From NCBI GenBank assembly GCA_021325385.1, contig JAJPHH010000076.1:1-64000 (forward strand): DNA of 64,000 nt. Direction: 5' to 3'. Shown one piece after another: positions 55,852 through 64,000 of this stretch. This stretch comes from Alphaproteobacteria bacterium. Lineage in GTDB: Bacteria > Pseudomonadota > Alphaproteobacteria > Rhizobiales > Beijerinckiaceae. Every line of letters begins with the position of its first letter. Position 1 is the stretch's first letter. Under the pieces are notes generated by a model, which saw only the letters and a program-made list of their open reading frames with translations, did not search any database and was not told where the DNA came from. Position numbers and translations under genes: made by a program.

Positions 55852-57726
55852 TCACAAGAGGTCGATAAATCGCCGTTTCGCCAGCTCGTCGACCACCTGG
55901 TCGGCGAGGGCGTCGGCGCTGTCCTGCGCGGAACGTAACGTAATCTCTGGCGATTCGGGGCGCTCATAGGCCTGATCGACGCCGGTGAAATTCTTGATCT
56001 CGCCGGCAAGCGCGCGCTTGTAGAGACCTTTGGGGTCGCGGGCCATGACAACGTCGAGCGGCGCGTCGACAAATATTTCCAGGAACTCGTCCGCCGCGGC
56101 CAATTCGCGCGCCAATTGCCGCTCGGCTCGGAAGGGCGAGATGAACGAACACAAGACGATCAGGCCGGCGTCGGTCATCAATCGGGCGACCTCGGCGACG
56201 CGCCGGATATTTTCGACGCGATCGGCGGCGGTGAAGCCGAGGTCCCTGTTGAGGCCGTGGCGAACATTGTCGCCGTCGAGCATGGTCGTGTGGACGCCGC
56301 GGGCGTGGAGCTTGGCCTCGACCAGATTGGCGATGGTCGACTTCCCGGCGCCCGATAGGCCGGTAAACCATAGGATCGCGGCGCGCTGATGCTTGAGGCG
56401 AGCGCGCGCCTGCCGGGTCACGGCCAAATCCTGCAAATGCACGTTGGTCGCGCGGCGCAGGCCATGGGCGATCAGACCGGCCGCGGCGGTTTCGTTGGTG
56501 TAGCGGTCGATCAGGATAAAAGCGCCGGTCTGATGGTTCGCCGCGTAAGGGTCGAACGCGACCGGCATCGTCGTCGCGAGATTGCAAAAGCCGACTTCGT
56601 TAAGCGCGAGCGTCTTGCCGGCGAGCTTCTCCAGCGTGTTGACGTCGACGCGGTGACGCAGCTCGGTGACGGTCGCAGGCGTCAGCTTCGCGCCGATCTT
56701 CAGAAGATACGAGCGGCCGGGCAGGAGATTTTCGCCGCTCATCCAGATCAGGTGGGCGGCGAATTGGTCGGCGACTTCCGGCCGACTGTCGGGCGAGGAA
56801 AAGACGTCGCCGCGGGCGACGTCGATCTCGTCGGCCAGGGTCAAGGTGACGGCGTCGCCGGCCGAAGCCTCTTGGACATCCTCGCCGCCAAAGAGCACCC
56901 GCGCGACTTTCGAGCGGCGGCCCGACGCGGCGACGACAATGTCGTCGCCGCGTCGAACCGAGCCGCTGGCGATCGAACCGGCGAAGCCGCGGAAATCGAG
57001 ATGCGGGCGATTGACCCATTGAACGACCATGCGGAACGGCGCGGCGCGGCTTTCGTCCTCGACTTCGACTCTTTCGAGAAACTCAAGAAGATGCGGGCCC
57101 TCGTACCAGGGCGTGCGCTCGCTTTTCGAGGAGACGTTGTCGCCATAGCGCGCCGAGATCGGGATTGCTTTGATGACGTGGAAGCCGAGCGGCTTGGCGA
57201 ATTCGGCGAATCCGTCGGCGATTTCGCTGAAGACCTGCTGGCGAAAATCGACGAGATCGATCTTGTTCACCGCCAGGACGACATGACGAATGCCGAGCAG
57301 CGAGACGATGAAAGAGTGACGGAAGGTCTGGGTCAGCAGGCCCTTACGGGCGTCGACCAGAATAATCGCAAGGTCGGCGTTGGAGGCGCCGGTCGCCATA
57401 TTGCGCGTGTATTGCTCGTGGCCAGGCGTATCAGCGACGATGAAGGACCGGGCGGGAGTCGCAAAGTACCTGTACGCGACGTCGATGGTGATGCCCTGTT
57501 CGCGTTCGGCTTCGAGCCCGTCGACCAGCAGGGCGAAGTCTATTTCTTCTCCGGTCGTGCCGTGCTTTTTCGAATCGCGCTCCAGCGCGGACAATTGATC
57601 GTCGTAGATCAGCTTCTGCTCGAAAAGCAGCCGGCCGATCAGCGTCGATTTGCCGTCATCGACCGAGCCGCAGGTCAGAAGGCGCAGCGTCGGCAGAGGC
57701 GAGGCGCGAAAAGCGGGCGCGTTCAT
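55852..57726 (-). CDS. cysNC: bifunctional sulfate adenylyltransferase subunit 1 / APS kinase
   Basis: Sulfate activation: the CysN GTPase part drives adenylyl sulfate formation with CysD, and the CysC part phosphorylates APS to PAPS. The 624-residue protein has an N-terminal EF-Tu-like GTPase domain with [14 protein letters not shown] (about 16-29), [12 protein letters not shown] and VNKIDLVDF. Translation-factor-like beta barrels follow. The C-terminal APS kinase has P-loop [15 protein letters not shown] near residue 453 and the [15 protein letters not shown] block. The ATG at 57726 directly follows the cysD stop (TAA-ATG). Confidence 0.95.
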   Translation of the reverse strand: MNAPAFRASPLPTLRLLTCGSVDDGKSTLIGRLLFEQKLIYDDQLSALERDSKKHGTTGEEIDFALLVDGLEAEREQGITIDVAYRYFATPARSFIVADTPGHEQYTRNMATGASNADLAIILVDARKGLLTQTFRHSFIVSLLGIRHVVLAVNKIDLVDFRQQVFSEIADGFAEFAKPLGFHVIKAIPISARYGDNVSSKSERTPWYEGPHLLEFLERVEVEDESRAAPFRMVVQWVNRPHLDFRGFAGSIASGSVRRGDDIVVAASGRRSKVARVLFGGEDVQEASAGDAVTLTLADEIDVARGDVFSSPDSRPEVADQFAAHLIWMSGENLLPGRSYLLKIGAKLTPATVTELRHRVDVNTLEKLAGKTLALNEVGFCNLATTMPVAFDPYAANHQTGAFILIDRYTNETAAAGLIAHGLRRATNVHLQDLAVTRQARARLKHQRAAILWFTGLSGAGKSTIANLVEAKLHARGVHTTMLDGDNVRHGLNRDLGFTAADRVENIRRVAEVARLMTDAGLIVLCSFISPFRAERQLARELAAADEFLEIFVDAPLDVVMARDPKGLYKRALAGEIKNFTGVDQAYERPESPEITLRSAQDSADALADQVVDELAKRRFIDLL

Positions 57727-58674
57727 TTAGAAATAACCCTCGCGCTTCTTCTTCTCCATCGAGCCCTGCTCGTCGTAATCGATCAGACGGCCTTGCCGCT
57801 CGGATTTCGTCGACGAGCGCATTTCCGCAATGATGTCATCGATCGTCGCGGCGTCCGATTCGATCGCGCCGGTGAGCGGATAACAGCCGAGCGTGCGAAA
57901 GCGCACGCGGCGCATCTGGGGCTTTTCGCCCGGCTTCAGCGGCAGCCTGTCGTCGTCGACCATGACCAGCGCGCCGTCCCGCTCGACGATCGGTCTTTCC
58001 TTGGCGAAATAGAGGGGCACAACCGGGATCTGCTCGGCGCGGATATACTCCCAGACGTCGAGTTCGGTCCAATTGGACAGGGGGAAGACGCGCATCGATT
58101 CGCCGGGCTTGATACGCGTATTGAACAGCCGCCATAGTTCCGGCCGCTGATTGCGCGGGTCCCAGGCATGCGCGGCCGAACGGTGCGAAAAGATGCGCTC
58201 CTTGGCTCGGCTCTTTTCTTCGTCGCGCCGAGCGCCGCCGAAAGCGGCGTCGAATTTCCATTTGTCGAGGGCTTGGCGCAGGGCCTCGGTCTTCATGACC
58301 TGGGTATGGACGGCCGAGCCGGAAGCGACGGGCGATATCCCGCGCTTGAGGCCCTCCTCGTTGGTATGAACCAGAAGCCGTAAGTCGAGACGCTTGGCCG
58401 TCTCGTCGCGAAAGGCGATCATCTCGCGAAATTTCCAGGTCGTGTCGACATGGAGGAGCGGAAACGGAAGCGGCGCGGGATGGAAAGCCTTCAGCGCGAT
58501 ACGAAGCATCGCGCTCGAATCCTTGCCGATCGAATATAACATCACTGGATTGAGAAACTCGGAAACAACCTCTCTCATGATGTGAATTGCTTCCGATTCG
58601 AGGCGTTGAAGGTGAAGAGGCAGACTAGAGGTCACGGGAGGCCGCGCTTCGGCAAGGAAGGGAACGTCGCTCAT
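57727..58674 (-). CDS. cysD: sulfate adenylyltransferase subunit 2
   Basis: PP-loop ATP pyrophosphatase subunit of ATP sulfurylase, which makes APS from sulfate with CysN. The 315-residue protein has the P-loop [16 protein letters not shown] near residue 46 and [13 protein letters not shown]. The Arg-rich region contains [20 protein letters not shown], and the tail contains [16 protein letters not shown]. The ATG 58674 is chosen over an upstream in-frame start. cysNC follows with no gap. Divergent mnmE starts 131 bases away. A cysH gene is not in the window. Confidence 0.95.
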   Translation of the reverse strand: MSDVPFLAEARPPVTSSLPLHLQRLESEAIHIMREVVSEFLNPVMLYSIGKDSSAMLRIALKAFHPAPLPFPLLHVDTTWKFREMIAFRDETAKRLDLRLLVHTNEEGLKRGISPVASGSAVHTQVMKTEALRQALDKWKFDAAFGGARRDEEKSRAKERIFSHRSAAHAWDPRNQRPELWRLFNTRIKPGESMRVFPLSNWTELDVWEYIRAEQIPVVPLYFAKERPIVERDGALVMVDDDRLPLKPGEKPQMRRVRFRTLGCYPLTGAIESDAATIDDIIAEMRSSTKSERQGRLIDYDEQGSMEKKKREGYF

Positions 58675-58805
58675 ATAGTCGATGATATAGGTAGGCAATA
58701 TGGCTGGACGCCAAAATGGCCGAATTGAACAGGCTGCCCGGATTCCCTCGGGCGTCATTTCTCTGCGAGCCGTATGTAGAGGCCAAGGCCCTCGCGGAAA
58801 CCGAA

Positions 58806-60248
58806 ATGTTCGCGCCGGTTAGCGACAGAAAGACCATTTTCGCGCCGGCCAGCGGCATCGGGCGGGCGGCGATCGGCATTGTCCGTATCAGCGGCCCGGA
58901 GAGCGCCGCGGCGCTTCGGGCGCTCACCGGTCGCCAGCCGCCGCCCCCCCGGCGCGCTTCGCTCAGAATGCTGCGCGATCCGGGCACGGGCGAAAACCTC
59001 GATCGGGGTCTCGTCCTATGGTTTCCGGCGCCGCACAGCTATACGGGGGAGGACGCGGCGGAGCTCCAAGTGACGGGCGGGCGCGCCGTCCTCGCCGGCG
59101 TGATGGGCGCGCTCGGCGGGCCGCCGGACATGCGGCCCGCGGAACCCGGCGAATTCGCTTGGCGCGCTTTCGAGAACCGGAAGCTTGATTTGTCGCAGAT
59201 CGAGGGCCTGGCCGATCTTGTCGACGCGCAGACTCAGGCGCAGCGCCGCCAGGCGCTGCGCATCGCCGGCGGCGCCTTGTCGCGCGAGGCGGACGAAGCG
59301 CGCGCGCTGATTCTGGACGCCATGGCGCAGGCCGAAGCGGCGATCGATTTCTCCGACCAGGAGGATGTCGGCGAGGCGACGCTGGCTGAGGCTCGCGCCG
59401 TCGCCGCTGCGGCGTCGGCGCGGCTGCGCGATCATCTCCGCCAGGCCGATCGCGGCGAGCGCCTACGCGAGGGCTTCAACATCGTCATCGCCGGGCCGCC
59501 TAATGTCGGCAAGTCGACCCTGCTCAACGCGCTTGCTCGCCGCGACGTCGCCATCGTCTCGGATATTCCAGGCACGACTCGGGACGCGTTGGAGGTCCAT
59601 CTTGAATTGCGTGGCTTGCCGGTGACGTTGATCGACACCGCCGGGTTGCGCGAGACTGCGGATCCGATCGAGCAGGCCGGCGTCGCCCGCGCGCGACGAC
59701 GCGCAGCGGATGCTGATTTGGTGCTCTGGTTAAGCGAAGGAGGACAGCGAGAACCAGCGAACGGGAAGCTCGCGGCCGCAAAGGCCGCGGGCGCAAGTCG
59801 GTCCTCGCGGGAGACTGGGGCGACCATAGAACTCGCTCGGCGCTCTGTCGACGAGAGCGGGGCGCCGCCGAGAAATGCGGCAGGAGGTCCACGAGTTCTT
59901 CATATCGCCACGAAAATCGACCAGGGAGGCGACCCGCCGTCTGACGCGATCCCGATCTCGGCGAAAACCGGGCAGGGAATCGAGCGGTTGCTTGACTCGA
60001 TCGCCGCTGCTGCGGAAGAAGGCTTGGCCGGCGGCGACCAGGCGCTTGTGGTCTCCGCCCGGCATCGCGCAGCTTTCGAGGAAGCCGTGGCGCATCTTGA
60101 GCGGGCGATGGAGAGCGAAGGCGCGGCCGCGGAATTTTTCGCAGAAGATTTGCGCCTGGCCGCGAGGGCGTTAGAGCGGATTGCCGGCCGAATCGATGTC
60201 GAGGACGTGCTTGGACAGATTTTCGCGCGTTTGTGCATTGGCAAGTGA
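58806..60248 (+). CDS. mnmE: tRNA uridine-5-carboxymethylaminomethyl modification GTPase
   Basis: With MnmG, modifies wobble U34 of several tRNAs. The 480-residue protein begins with the THF-binding domain ([24 protein letters not shown]). The G domain has G1 GPPNVGKST near 229, [12 protein letters not shown] and DTAGLRE. The G4 motif is TKID rather than NKxD. Its G3-G4 linker is about 25 residues longer than in E. coli and Ser/Gly/Ala-rich. The C-terminal CIGK (477-480) holds the catalytic Cys. ATG 58806 fits the family start. The frame is open to 58716. Confidence 0.95.
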   Translation: MFAPVSDRKTIFAPASGIGRAAIGIVRISGPESAAALRALTGRQPPPPRRASLRMLRDPGTGENLDRGLVLWFPAPHSYTGEDAAELQVTGGRAVLAGVMGALGGPPDMRPAEPGEFAWRAFENRKLDLSQIEGLADLVDAQTQAQRRQALRIAGGALSREADEARALILDAMAQAEAAIDFSDQEDVGEATLAEARAVAAAASARLRDHLRQADRGERLREGFNIVIAGPPNVGKSTLLNALARRDVAIVSDIPGTTRDALEVHLELRGLPVTLIDTAGLRETADPIEQAGVARARRRAADADLVLWLSEGGQREPANGKLAAAKAAGASRSSRETGATIELARRSVDESGAPPRNAAGGPRVLHIATKIDQGGDPPSDAIPISAKTGQGIERLLDSIAAAAEEGLAGGDQALVVSARHRAAFEEAVAHLERAMESEGAAAEFFAEDLRLAARALERIAGRIDVEDVLGQIFARLCIGK

Positions 60249-60253
60249 AGATA

Positions 60254-60269
60254 TGTTTCACGTGAAACA
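60254..60269. other. parS centromere site (perfect)
   Basis: TGTTTCACGTGAAACA, a perfect 16-base palindrome identical to the universal ParB-binding parS consensus. It lies in the 33-base gap between mnmE and mnmG, about 2.6 kb from parA. Confidence 0.95.
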
Positions 60270-60281
60270 GGCGCCCGGACG

Positions 60282-62162
60282 ATGACGATGAGATTCGATG
60301 TCGCCGTAATCGGCGGCGGCCATGCCGGCTGCGAAGCAGCGGCGGCCGCGGCTCGGATGGGCGCGTCGACCGCGTTGGTGACGCAGCGCATCGACACGAT
60401 CGGCGCCATGTCTTGCAACCCGGCGATCGGCGGGCTGGGCAAGGGCCATCTCGTCCGCGAAATCGATGCGCTGGACGGCGTGATGGCCCGCGCCGCCGAT
60501 AGCGCGGGCATCCAGTTCCGCATTCTCAACCGCCGCAAAGGTCCCGCGGTTCAGGGGCCGCGCGCGCAGGCCGATCGCAAGCTCTATGCGCGGGCCATGC
60601 AGGAACTGATGCGGGAGGCGCCGAACCTTACGTTGATCCAAGCCGAGGCCGAGCGTTTTCAAATCGCGGACGGGCGCATTGCTTCCCTCGATCTGGCCGA
60701 CGGGCGCGTGATTTCTTGCGGCGCTCTCGTCATTACGACTGGGACGTTCCTGCGGGGAATCATCCATCGCGGCGAAGAACGGATACCGGCCGGGCGATAC
60801 GGCGATAGGCCGTCAGTCGCTCTGGCTGAATGCCTGGACGGGCTGGGCTTCTCTCTGGCGCGGCTCAAGACCGGCACGCCGCCTCGGCTCGACGGGGCCA
60901 CGGTCGATTGGGCGAGGCTGGAGGCGCAGCCAGGCGATGATCTGCCGGAGCCTTTCTCGGCCTTGACGGAAAAGATCACGACGCCGCAAGTGGTCTGCCA
61001 CATCACCCGCACCAATCCGATCGGCCATGCGATCGTGCGCGCCAACGCTCATCGCACGGCGGTTTATTCCGGCGCCATATCGGGGCGCGGCCCGCGCTAT
61101 TGTCCCTCGATCGAGGACAAGGTCGTCCGCTTCCCCGACCGCGACTCTCACCAGATTTTCCTGGAGCCGGAAGGGCTGGACGACCCGACGGTCTATCCGA
61201 ACGGAATTTCGACCTCGCTGCCGCCCGAGATTCAGGCCGACTTTCTCAAGACGATCGAAGGCCTGGAGAAGGCTCGCATCGTCAGGCCCGGCTACGCGAT
61301 CGAATACGACTACATCGATCCCCGCCAACTGGACCTGACTCTTGAGACGCAGCGAGTCAGGGGCCTTTTTCTCGCCGGCCAAATTAACGGCACGACCGGC
61401 TATGAGGAGGCCGCAGCGCAGGGCCTCGTCGCCGGGATCAACGCCGCGCGCCGGGCGGGCGGCGGCGACGGCGTCGTCTTCGATCGAGCCGAATCCTATC
61501 TCGGCGTCATGATCGACGATCTGACGACGCGCGGGGTGACCGAGCCCTACCGGATTTTCACCTCGCGGGCGGAATCCCGCCTGTCGCTGCGGGCTGACAA
61601 TGCGGACGAACGGTTGACCCCGAAAGGCTTGGCGTTGGGCTGCGTCGGCGGGCGCCGCGCCGCTGCGTTCACGGACCGAGCGGATCGCCTCGCCGCCGCG
61701 CGCCGCTTGCTGGAATCCTGCTGCGCGACGCCAGCCAAACTCGCTGGGTTTGGGCTCGCGATCAATCAGGACGGGGTCCGCCGCAACGCGTTCGATCTGG
61801 CCGCCTTTCCCGACATCGCGATCGCCGACCTCGCCCGAATTTGGCCCGAGCTCGCCGCCATCGCACCGCCGATCGCTCGCCGGCTCGAGGCCGACGCAAA
61901 ATATTCCGTCTATCTCAAGCGACAGGATGAGGACGCCGCCCGCTTCCGCCGCGGCGAGGCGATCGAGATTCCCGCGGATCTCGATTATGGTCAGATATCC
62001 GGTCTTTCAAACGAGTTGCGCGAGAAGTTCCGGCTGATCCGGCCAAGCAGCGTCGGGCAGGCGAGTCGAATCGAAGGCATGACCCCGGCCGCGCTGGCGC
62101 TGGTCATGGCGCATGCGCGACGAGCTTCGCTGCGAAAACAGGCGAGCGCTGTGGGCGTCTGA
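60282..62162 (+). CDS. mnmG: tRNA uridine-5-carboxymethylaminomethyl modification enzyme MnmG (GidA)
   Basis: FAD-containing partner of MnmE for 5-carboxymethylaminomethyluridine at tRNA position 34. The 626-residue protein has the FAD motif [21 protein letters not shown] (8-28). Family blocks [24 protein letters not shown] and [26 protein letters not shown] follow, with a helical C-terminal tRNA-binding domain ([16 protein letters not shown]). A parS site separates it from mnmE. ATG 60282 and 60288 are both possible starts. Confidence 0.96.
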   Translation: MTMRFDVAVIGGGHAGCEAAAAAARMGASTALVTQRIDTIGAMSCNPAIGGLGKGHLVREIDALDGVMARAADSAGIQFRILNRRKGPAVQGPRAQADRKLYARAMQELMREAPNLTLIQAEAERFQIADGRIASLDLADGRVISCGALVITTGTFLRGIIHRGEERIPAGRYGDRPSVALAECLDGLGFSLARLKTGTPPRLDGATVDWARLEAQPGDDLPEPFSALTEKITTPQVVCHITRTNPIGHAIVRANAHRTAVYSGAISGRGPRYCPSIEDKVVRFPDRDSHQIFLEPEGLDDPTVYPNGISTSLPPEIQADFLKTIEGLEKARIVRPGYAIEYDYIDPRQLDLTLETQRVRGLFLAGQINGTTGYEEAAAQGLVAGINAARRAGGGDGVVFDRAESYLGVMIDDLTTRGVTEPYRIFTSRAESRLSLRADNADERLTPKGLALGCVGGRRAAAFTDRADRLAAARRLLESCCATPAKLAGFGLAINQDGVRRNAFDLAAFPDIAIADLARIWPELAAIAPPIARRLEADAKYSVYLKRQDEDAARFRRGEAIEIPADLDYGQISGLSNELREKFRLIRPSSVGQASRIEGMTPAALALVMAHARRASLRKQASAVGV

Positions 62163-62250
62163 GCGCCTCGTTCTCCTTGCGCGCGGGCGTAAAATTGGGT
62201 CGCGCGTCACGGCTTTCGTTGGAGGGACGCGGGAGAACTATCCTGTTGCC

Positions 62251-62916
62251 ATGAGTGTCGACGAAGATCGCACCGCCGCCTTGCGCCTCGTTCCTGTTTC
62301 ACGTGAAACGTTGGCGCGTCTCGACATCTATGTCGCGTTGCTGGCGAAATGGCGGAACACGATCAACCTGATCTCCGACGCCAGCTTCGCCCAAGTGTGG
62401 ACGCGACACATCGCGGATAGCGCGCAGTTGTTAGCCTTTGCGCCGGATGCAAGAATCTGGGTCGATCTCGGCTCCGGCGCCGGATTTCCAGGCATGGTGC
62501 TCGCGATCCAGCTCGCTGACACGCCTGGCGCGACCGTGCACCTTGTCGAGATCGACAAACGAAAATGCGCATTCTTGCGCGAAGCGGCGCGGGCGGCGGG
62601 AGCGCCGGCGGTCGTTCACAACGTCCGGATCGAAGAGGCGCCGGCGCGCATCGCCGACGCTGTGGACGCCGTGACCGCTCGCGCGCTTGCTCCCTTGCCG
62701 CGACTCATCGACTTCTGCAACATATGGCTCAACGTGGGGGCGGTAGGGATTTTTCCGAGGGGAAAAACTCTCGAGGCCATACACAGTTCTGATTATTCGA
62801 AATACGCGATCGAATTTTCCAGGAGTAGAACTGATCCCATGTCGGCGATCGCCGTTGTCAAGGCGCGGAGCCCGTTGATCGAAGCGCCGGCTCCGGTTTG
62901 CCGGCCGGAGCCGTAG
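62251..62916 (+). CDS. rsmG: 16S rRNA (guanine-527-N7) methyltransferase
   Basis: Methylates G527 (E. coli numbering) of 16S rRNA. The 221-residue protein has WRNTINLIS and WTRHIADSAQLL in the N-terminal part. The SAM-binding motif is DLGSGAGFPGMVLA (72-85), and VTARALAPLPRLIDF follows. Inside the gene, codons for Pro15-Thr20 contain a near-perfect parS site. The stop directly abuts the parA ATG. The frame is open upstream, but ATG 62251 is the standard start. Confidence 0.94.
   Translation: MSVDEDRTAALRLVPVSRETLARLDIYVALLAKWRNTINLISDASFAQVWTRHIADSAQLLAFAPDARIWVDLGSGAGFPGMVLAIQLADTPGATVHLVEIDKRKCAFLREAARAAGAPAVVHNVRIEEAPARIADAVDAVTARALAPLPRLIDFCNIWLNVGAVGIFPRGKTLEAIHSSDYSKYAIEFSRSRTDPMSAIAVVKARSPLIEAPAPVCRPEP
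62295..62310. other. parS centromere site (15 of 16, inside rsmG)
   Basis: TGTTTCACGTGAAACG differs from the perfect parS only in its last base. It is within the rsmG coding sequence, about 620 bases before parA and 2 kb from the first site. Confidence 0.88.
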
Positions 62917-63729
62917 ATGAACGCGCAAAACAACCCTCGAGTCCTGGTCGTCGCCAACCAGAAAGGCGGCGTCGGCAAGACCACCACGGCGATCAATCTC
63001 GGCACGGCGCTCGCGGCCATCGGGGAGCAGGTTCTGTTGATCGATCTCGATCCACAGGGCAACGCCTCGACCGGTCTCGGCATCGACCGCAAGGCGCGGG
63101 TCTCTTCGAGCTACGACGCCCTGGTCGGCGACAAGACCCTCGCCGAAGTGATCATGCCGACCGCGGTGCCCCGCTTGTTCATCGCGCCCTCGACCATGGA
63201 CCTGCTCGGCGTGGAGCTGGAGATAGCCGGCCACGCCGACCGCGCTCTCAAGCTCAAGCATGCTTTGAAGGAACTGTTCGAGACCGGCGCGCGCAACCCG
63301 CCGATCAGCTACATCCTCATTGATTGCCCGCCCTCGCTCAATCTCCTGACATTGAATGGCCTTGCCGCGGCAGACGCCGTCGTCGTGCCGATGCAATGCG
63401 AATTCTTTGCGCTCGAAGGCCTTTCGCAGCTCCTCGAGACGGTCGAGCAGGTGCGAAAATCGCTCAACCCCGATCTCGCGATTCACGGCGTCGTCCTCAC
63501 CATGTACGATCCGCGCAACAACCTAGCCACGCAAGTTATGGACGACGTGCGCGCTTTCATGGGCGAGAAAGTTTATCAGACCGTGATCCCCCGCAACGTC
63601 CGCGTCTCCGAAGCGCCGTCCTACGGCAAGCCGGTGTTGCTCTATGACCTGAAATGCGCCGGCAGTCAGGCGTACCTTAAGCTCGCCTCCGAAGTTATTC
63701 AACGCGAGGGACGATGGCGCGCAGCTTGA
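62917..63729 (+). CDS. parA: chromosome partitioning ATPase ParA
   Basis: Walker-type ATPase that segregates the origin region with ParB bound at parS. The 270-residue protein has the deviant Walker A KGGVGKTTT (16-24), LIDLDPQGNAST and IDCPPSLNLLTLN. The ATG directly follows the rsmG stop (TAGATG), so translation is coupled. It is followed after 145 bases by parB. Confidence 0.96.
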   Translation: MNAQNNPRVLVVANQKGGVGKTTTAINLGTALAAIGEQVLLIDLDPQGNASTGLGIDRKARVSSSYDALVGDKTLAEVIMPTAVPRLFIAPSTMDLLGVELEIAGHADRALKLKHALKELFETGARNPPISYILIDCPPSLNLLTLNGLAAADAVVVPMQCEFFALEGLSQLLETVEQVRKSLNPDLAIHGVVLTMYDPRNNLATQVMDDVRAFMGEKVYQTVIPRNVRVSEAPSYGKPVLLYDLKCAGSQAYLKLASEVIQREGRWRAA

Positions 63730-63874
63730 TCTTCAATGGATCGGCGCTTCCAGTCGCGTCGACGCCTCTGTACATACAATACGGCGTCGCCGCGGCGTCC
63801 CTTCCAGCAGCCTTGATCTCTCACCTGCCCTCCTCTCTCCGACAGAGACGACGTACCGTTGACAGGAGCCCGCA

Positions 63875-64000
63875 ATGGCCGAACACGCCCGCGCCCATGA
63901 CAGCAAGCGGCTTGGCCGCGGCTTAGCGGCGCTGCTTGGCTCCGCGCCGGAGCCGACCGCCGCCGCCGATCCGCCGCCGCGCAGCAGTCAGCGCAAGGCG
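63875..64000 (+). CDS. parB: chromosome partitioning protein ParB (N-terminal part, cut by window edge)
   Basis: The start ATG 63875 has AGGAG at 63864-63868. The visible 42 residues include KRLGRGLAALLGSAPEP, the conserved N-terminal ParA-interacting box (RLGRGLAALLG) of chromosomal ParB, followed by a Pro/Ala-rich linker. ParB binds parS and spreads as a CTPase clamp. The rest of the gene lies beyond the window. The 145-base gap after parA shows no gene. Confidence 0.9.
   Translation, partial: MAEHARAHDSKRLGRGLAALLGSAPEPTAAADPPPRSSQRKA

Noticed and set aside
56389-58137. 582-codon open frame antisense to cysNC/cysD
   Set aside because: It spans two well-supported genes and has an Arg/Asp/Gly-rich composition typical of antisense translation.
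59743-59890. Extended G3-G4 linker of MnmE as a possible insertion element
   Set aside because: The reading frame is continuous, base composition matches the rest of the gene and no flanking repeats are seen. More likely simple linker length variation.

Overview
This window is about 64 kb of GC-rich chromosome from an alphaproteobacterium, most likely of the order Hyphomicrobiales (Rhizobiales). The evidence is the gene order ftsX-ftsE / zinc-finger protein / hpt, the block lptM-lysA-TIGR02302, a fused 1159-residue indolepyruvate:ferredoxin oxidoreductase, an EcfG-type promoter, and mnmE-mnmG-rsmG-parA-parB with parS sites at the right edge. A relative of Beijerinckiaceae, Methylocystaceae or Rhodopseudomonas is plausible, but the sequence alone does not fix the genus. 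I see no rRNA, tRNA, CRISPR array, insertion sequence or prophage. Coding density is high and most genes are housekeeping.

Layout. 0-9 kb: a small hypothetical gene with a clear sigma-70 promoter, a PlsC-type acyltransferase, ftsEX, a zinc-ribbon membrane protein, hpt, aminopeptidase P, anmK with an FAH-family enzyme, cobalamin adenosyltransferase and a HIG1-like membrane protein. 9-18 kb: TIGR02302, lysA, lptM, a galactose dehydrogenase-like enzyme and a sugar ABC transporter. 18-30.5 kb: glnD, grpE, a VOC protein, a TrmN6-like methyltransferase, DUF2007, a polyprenyl diphosphate synthase, ispE, a TPR protein, ETF-quinone oxidoreductase and a family-4 uracil-DNA glycosylase. 30.5-37.4 kb: a CpdB-like nucleotidase, then the most unusual locus of the window, LuxR/PAS regulator - kaiB - kaiC - hybrid histidine kinase. 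The last three genes overlap, and a textbook EcfG (general stress response) promoter precedes the regulator. 37.4-44 kb: ilvB with an apparent transcription attenuator (leader peptide with Leu-Ile-Val codons), ilvN and the fused indolepyruvate oxidoreductase. 44-58.7 kb: a PagL-like lipid A deacylase, a LysR regulator, ligA, then a minus-strand run dppABCDF - GMC oxidoreductase - mmcB, and cysD-cysNC. 58.8-64 kb: mnmE, mnmG, rsmG, parA and the start of parB, with a perfect parS between mnmE and mnmG and a near-perfect one inside rsmG. This places the replication origin nearby, probably to the right.

How the genes work together. The kai locus looks like a KaiA-less KaiBC timer or stress module. 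KaiC keeps both Walker A motifs, both catalytic Glu pairs and the Ser-Thr phosphosite pair. KaiB keeps its signature residues. The downstream kinase (PAS-HisKA-HATPase-REC-REC) and the upstream LuxR protein are natural output candidates. Elsewhere the window shows branched-chain amino acid synthesis under attenuation, sulfate activation, peptide and sugar import, isoprenoid synthesis and chromosome partitioning. Two palindromic repeat elements with the same arms lie near 14.9 and 40.3 kb.
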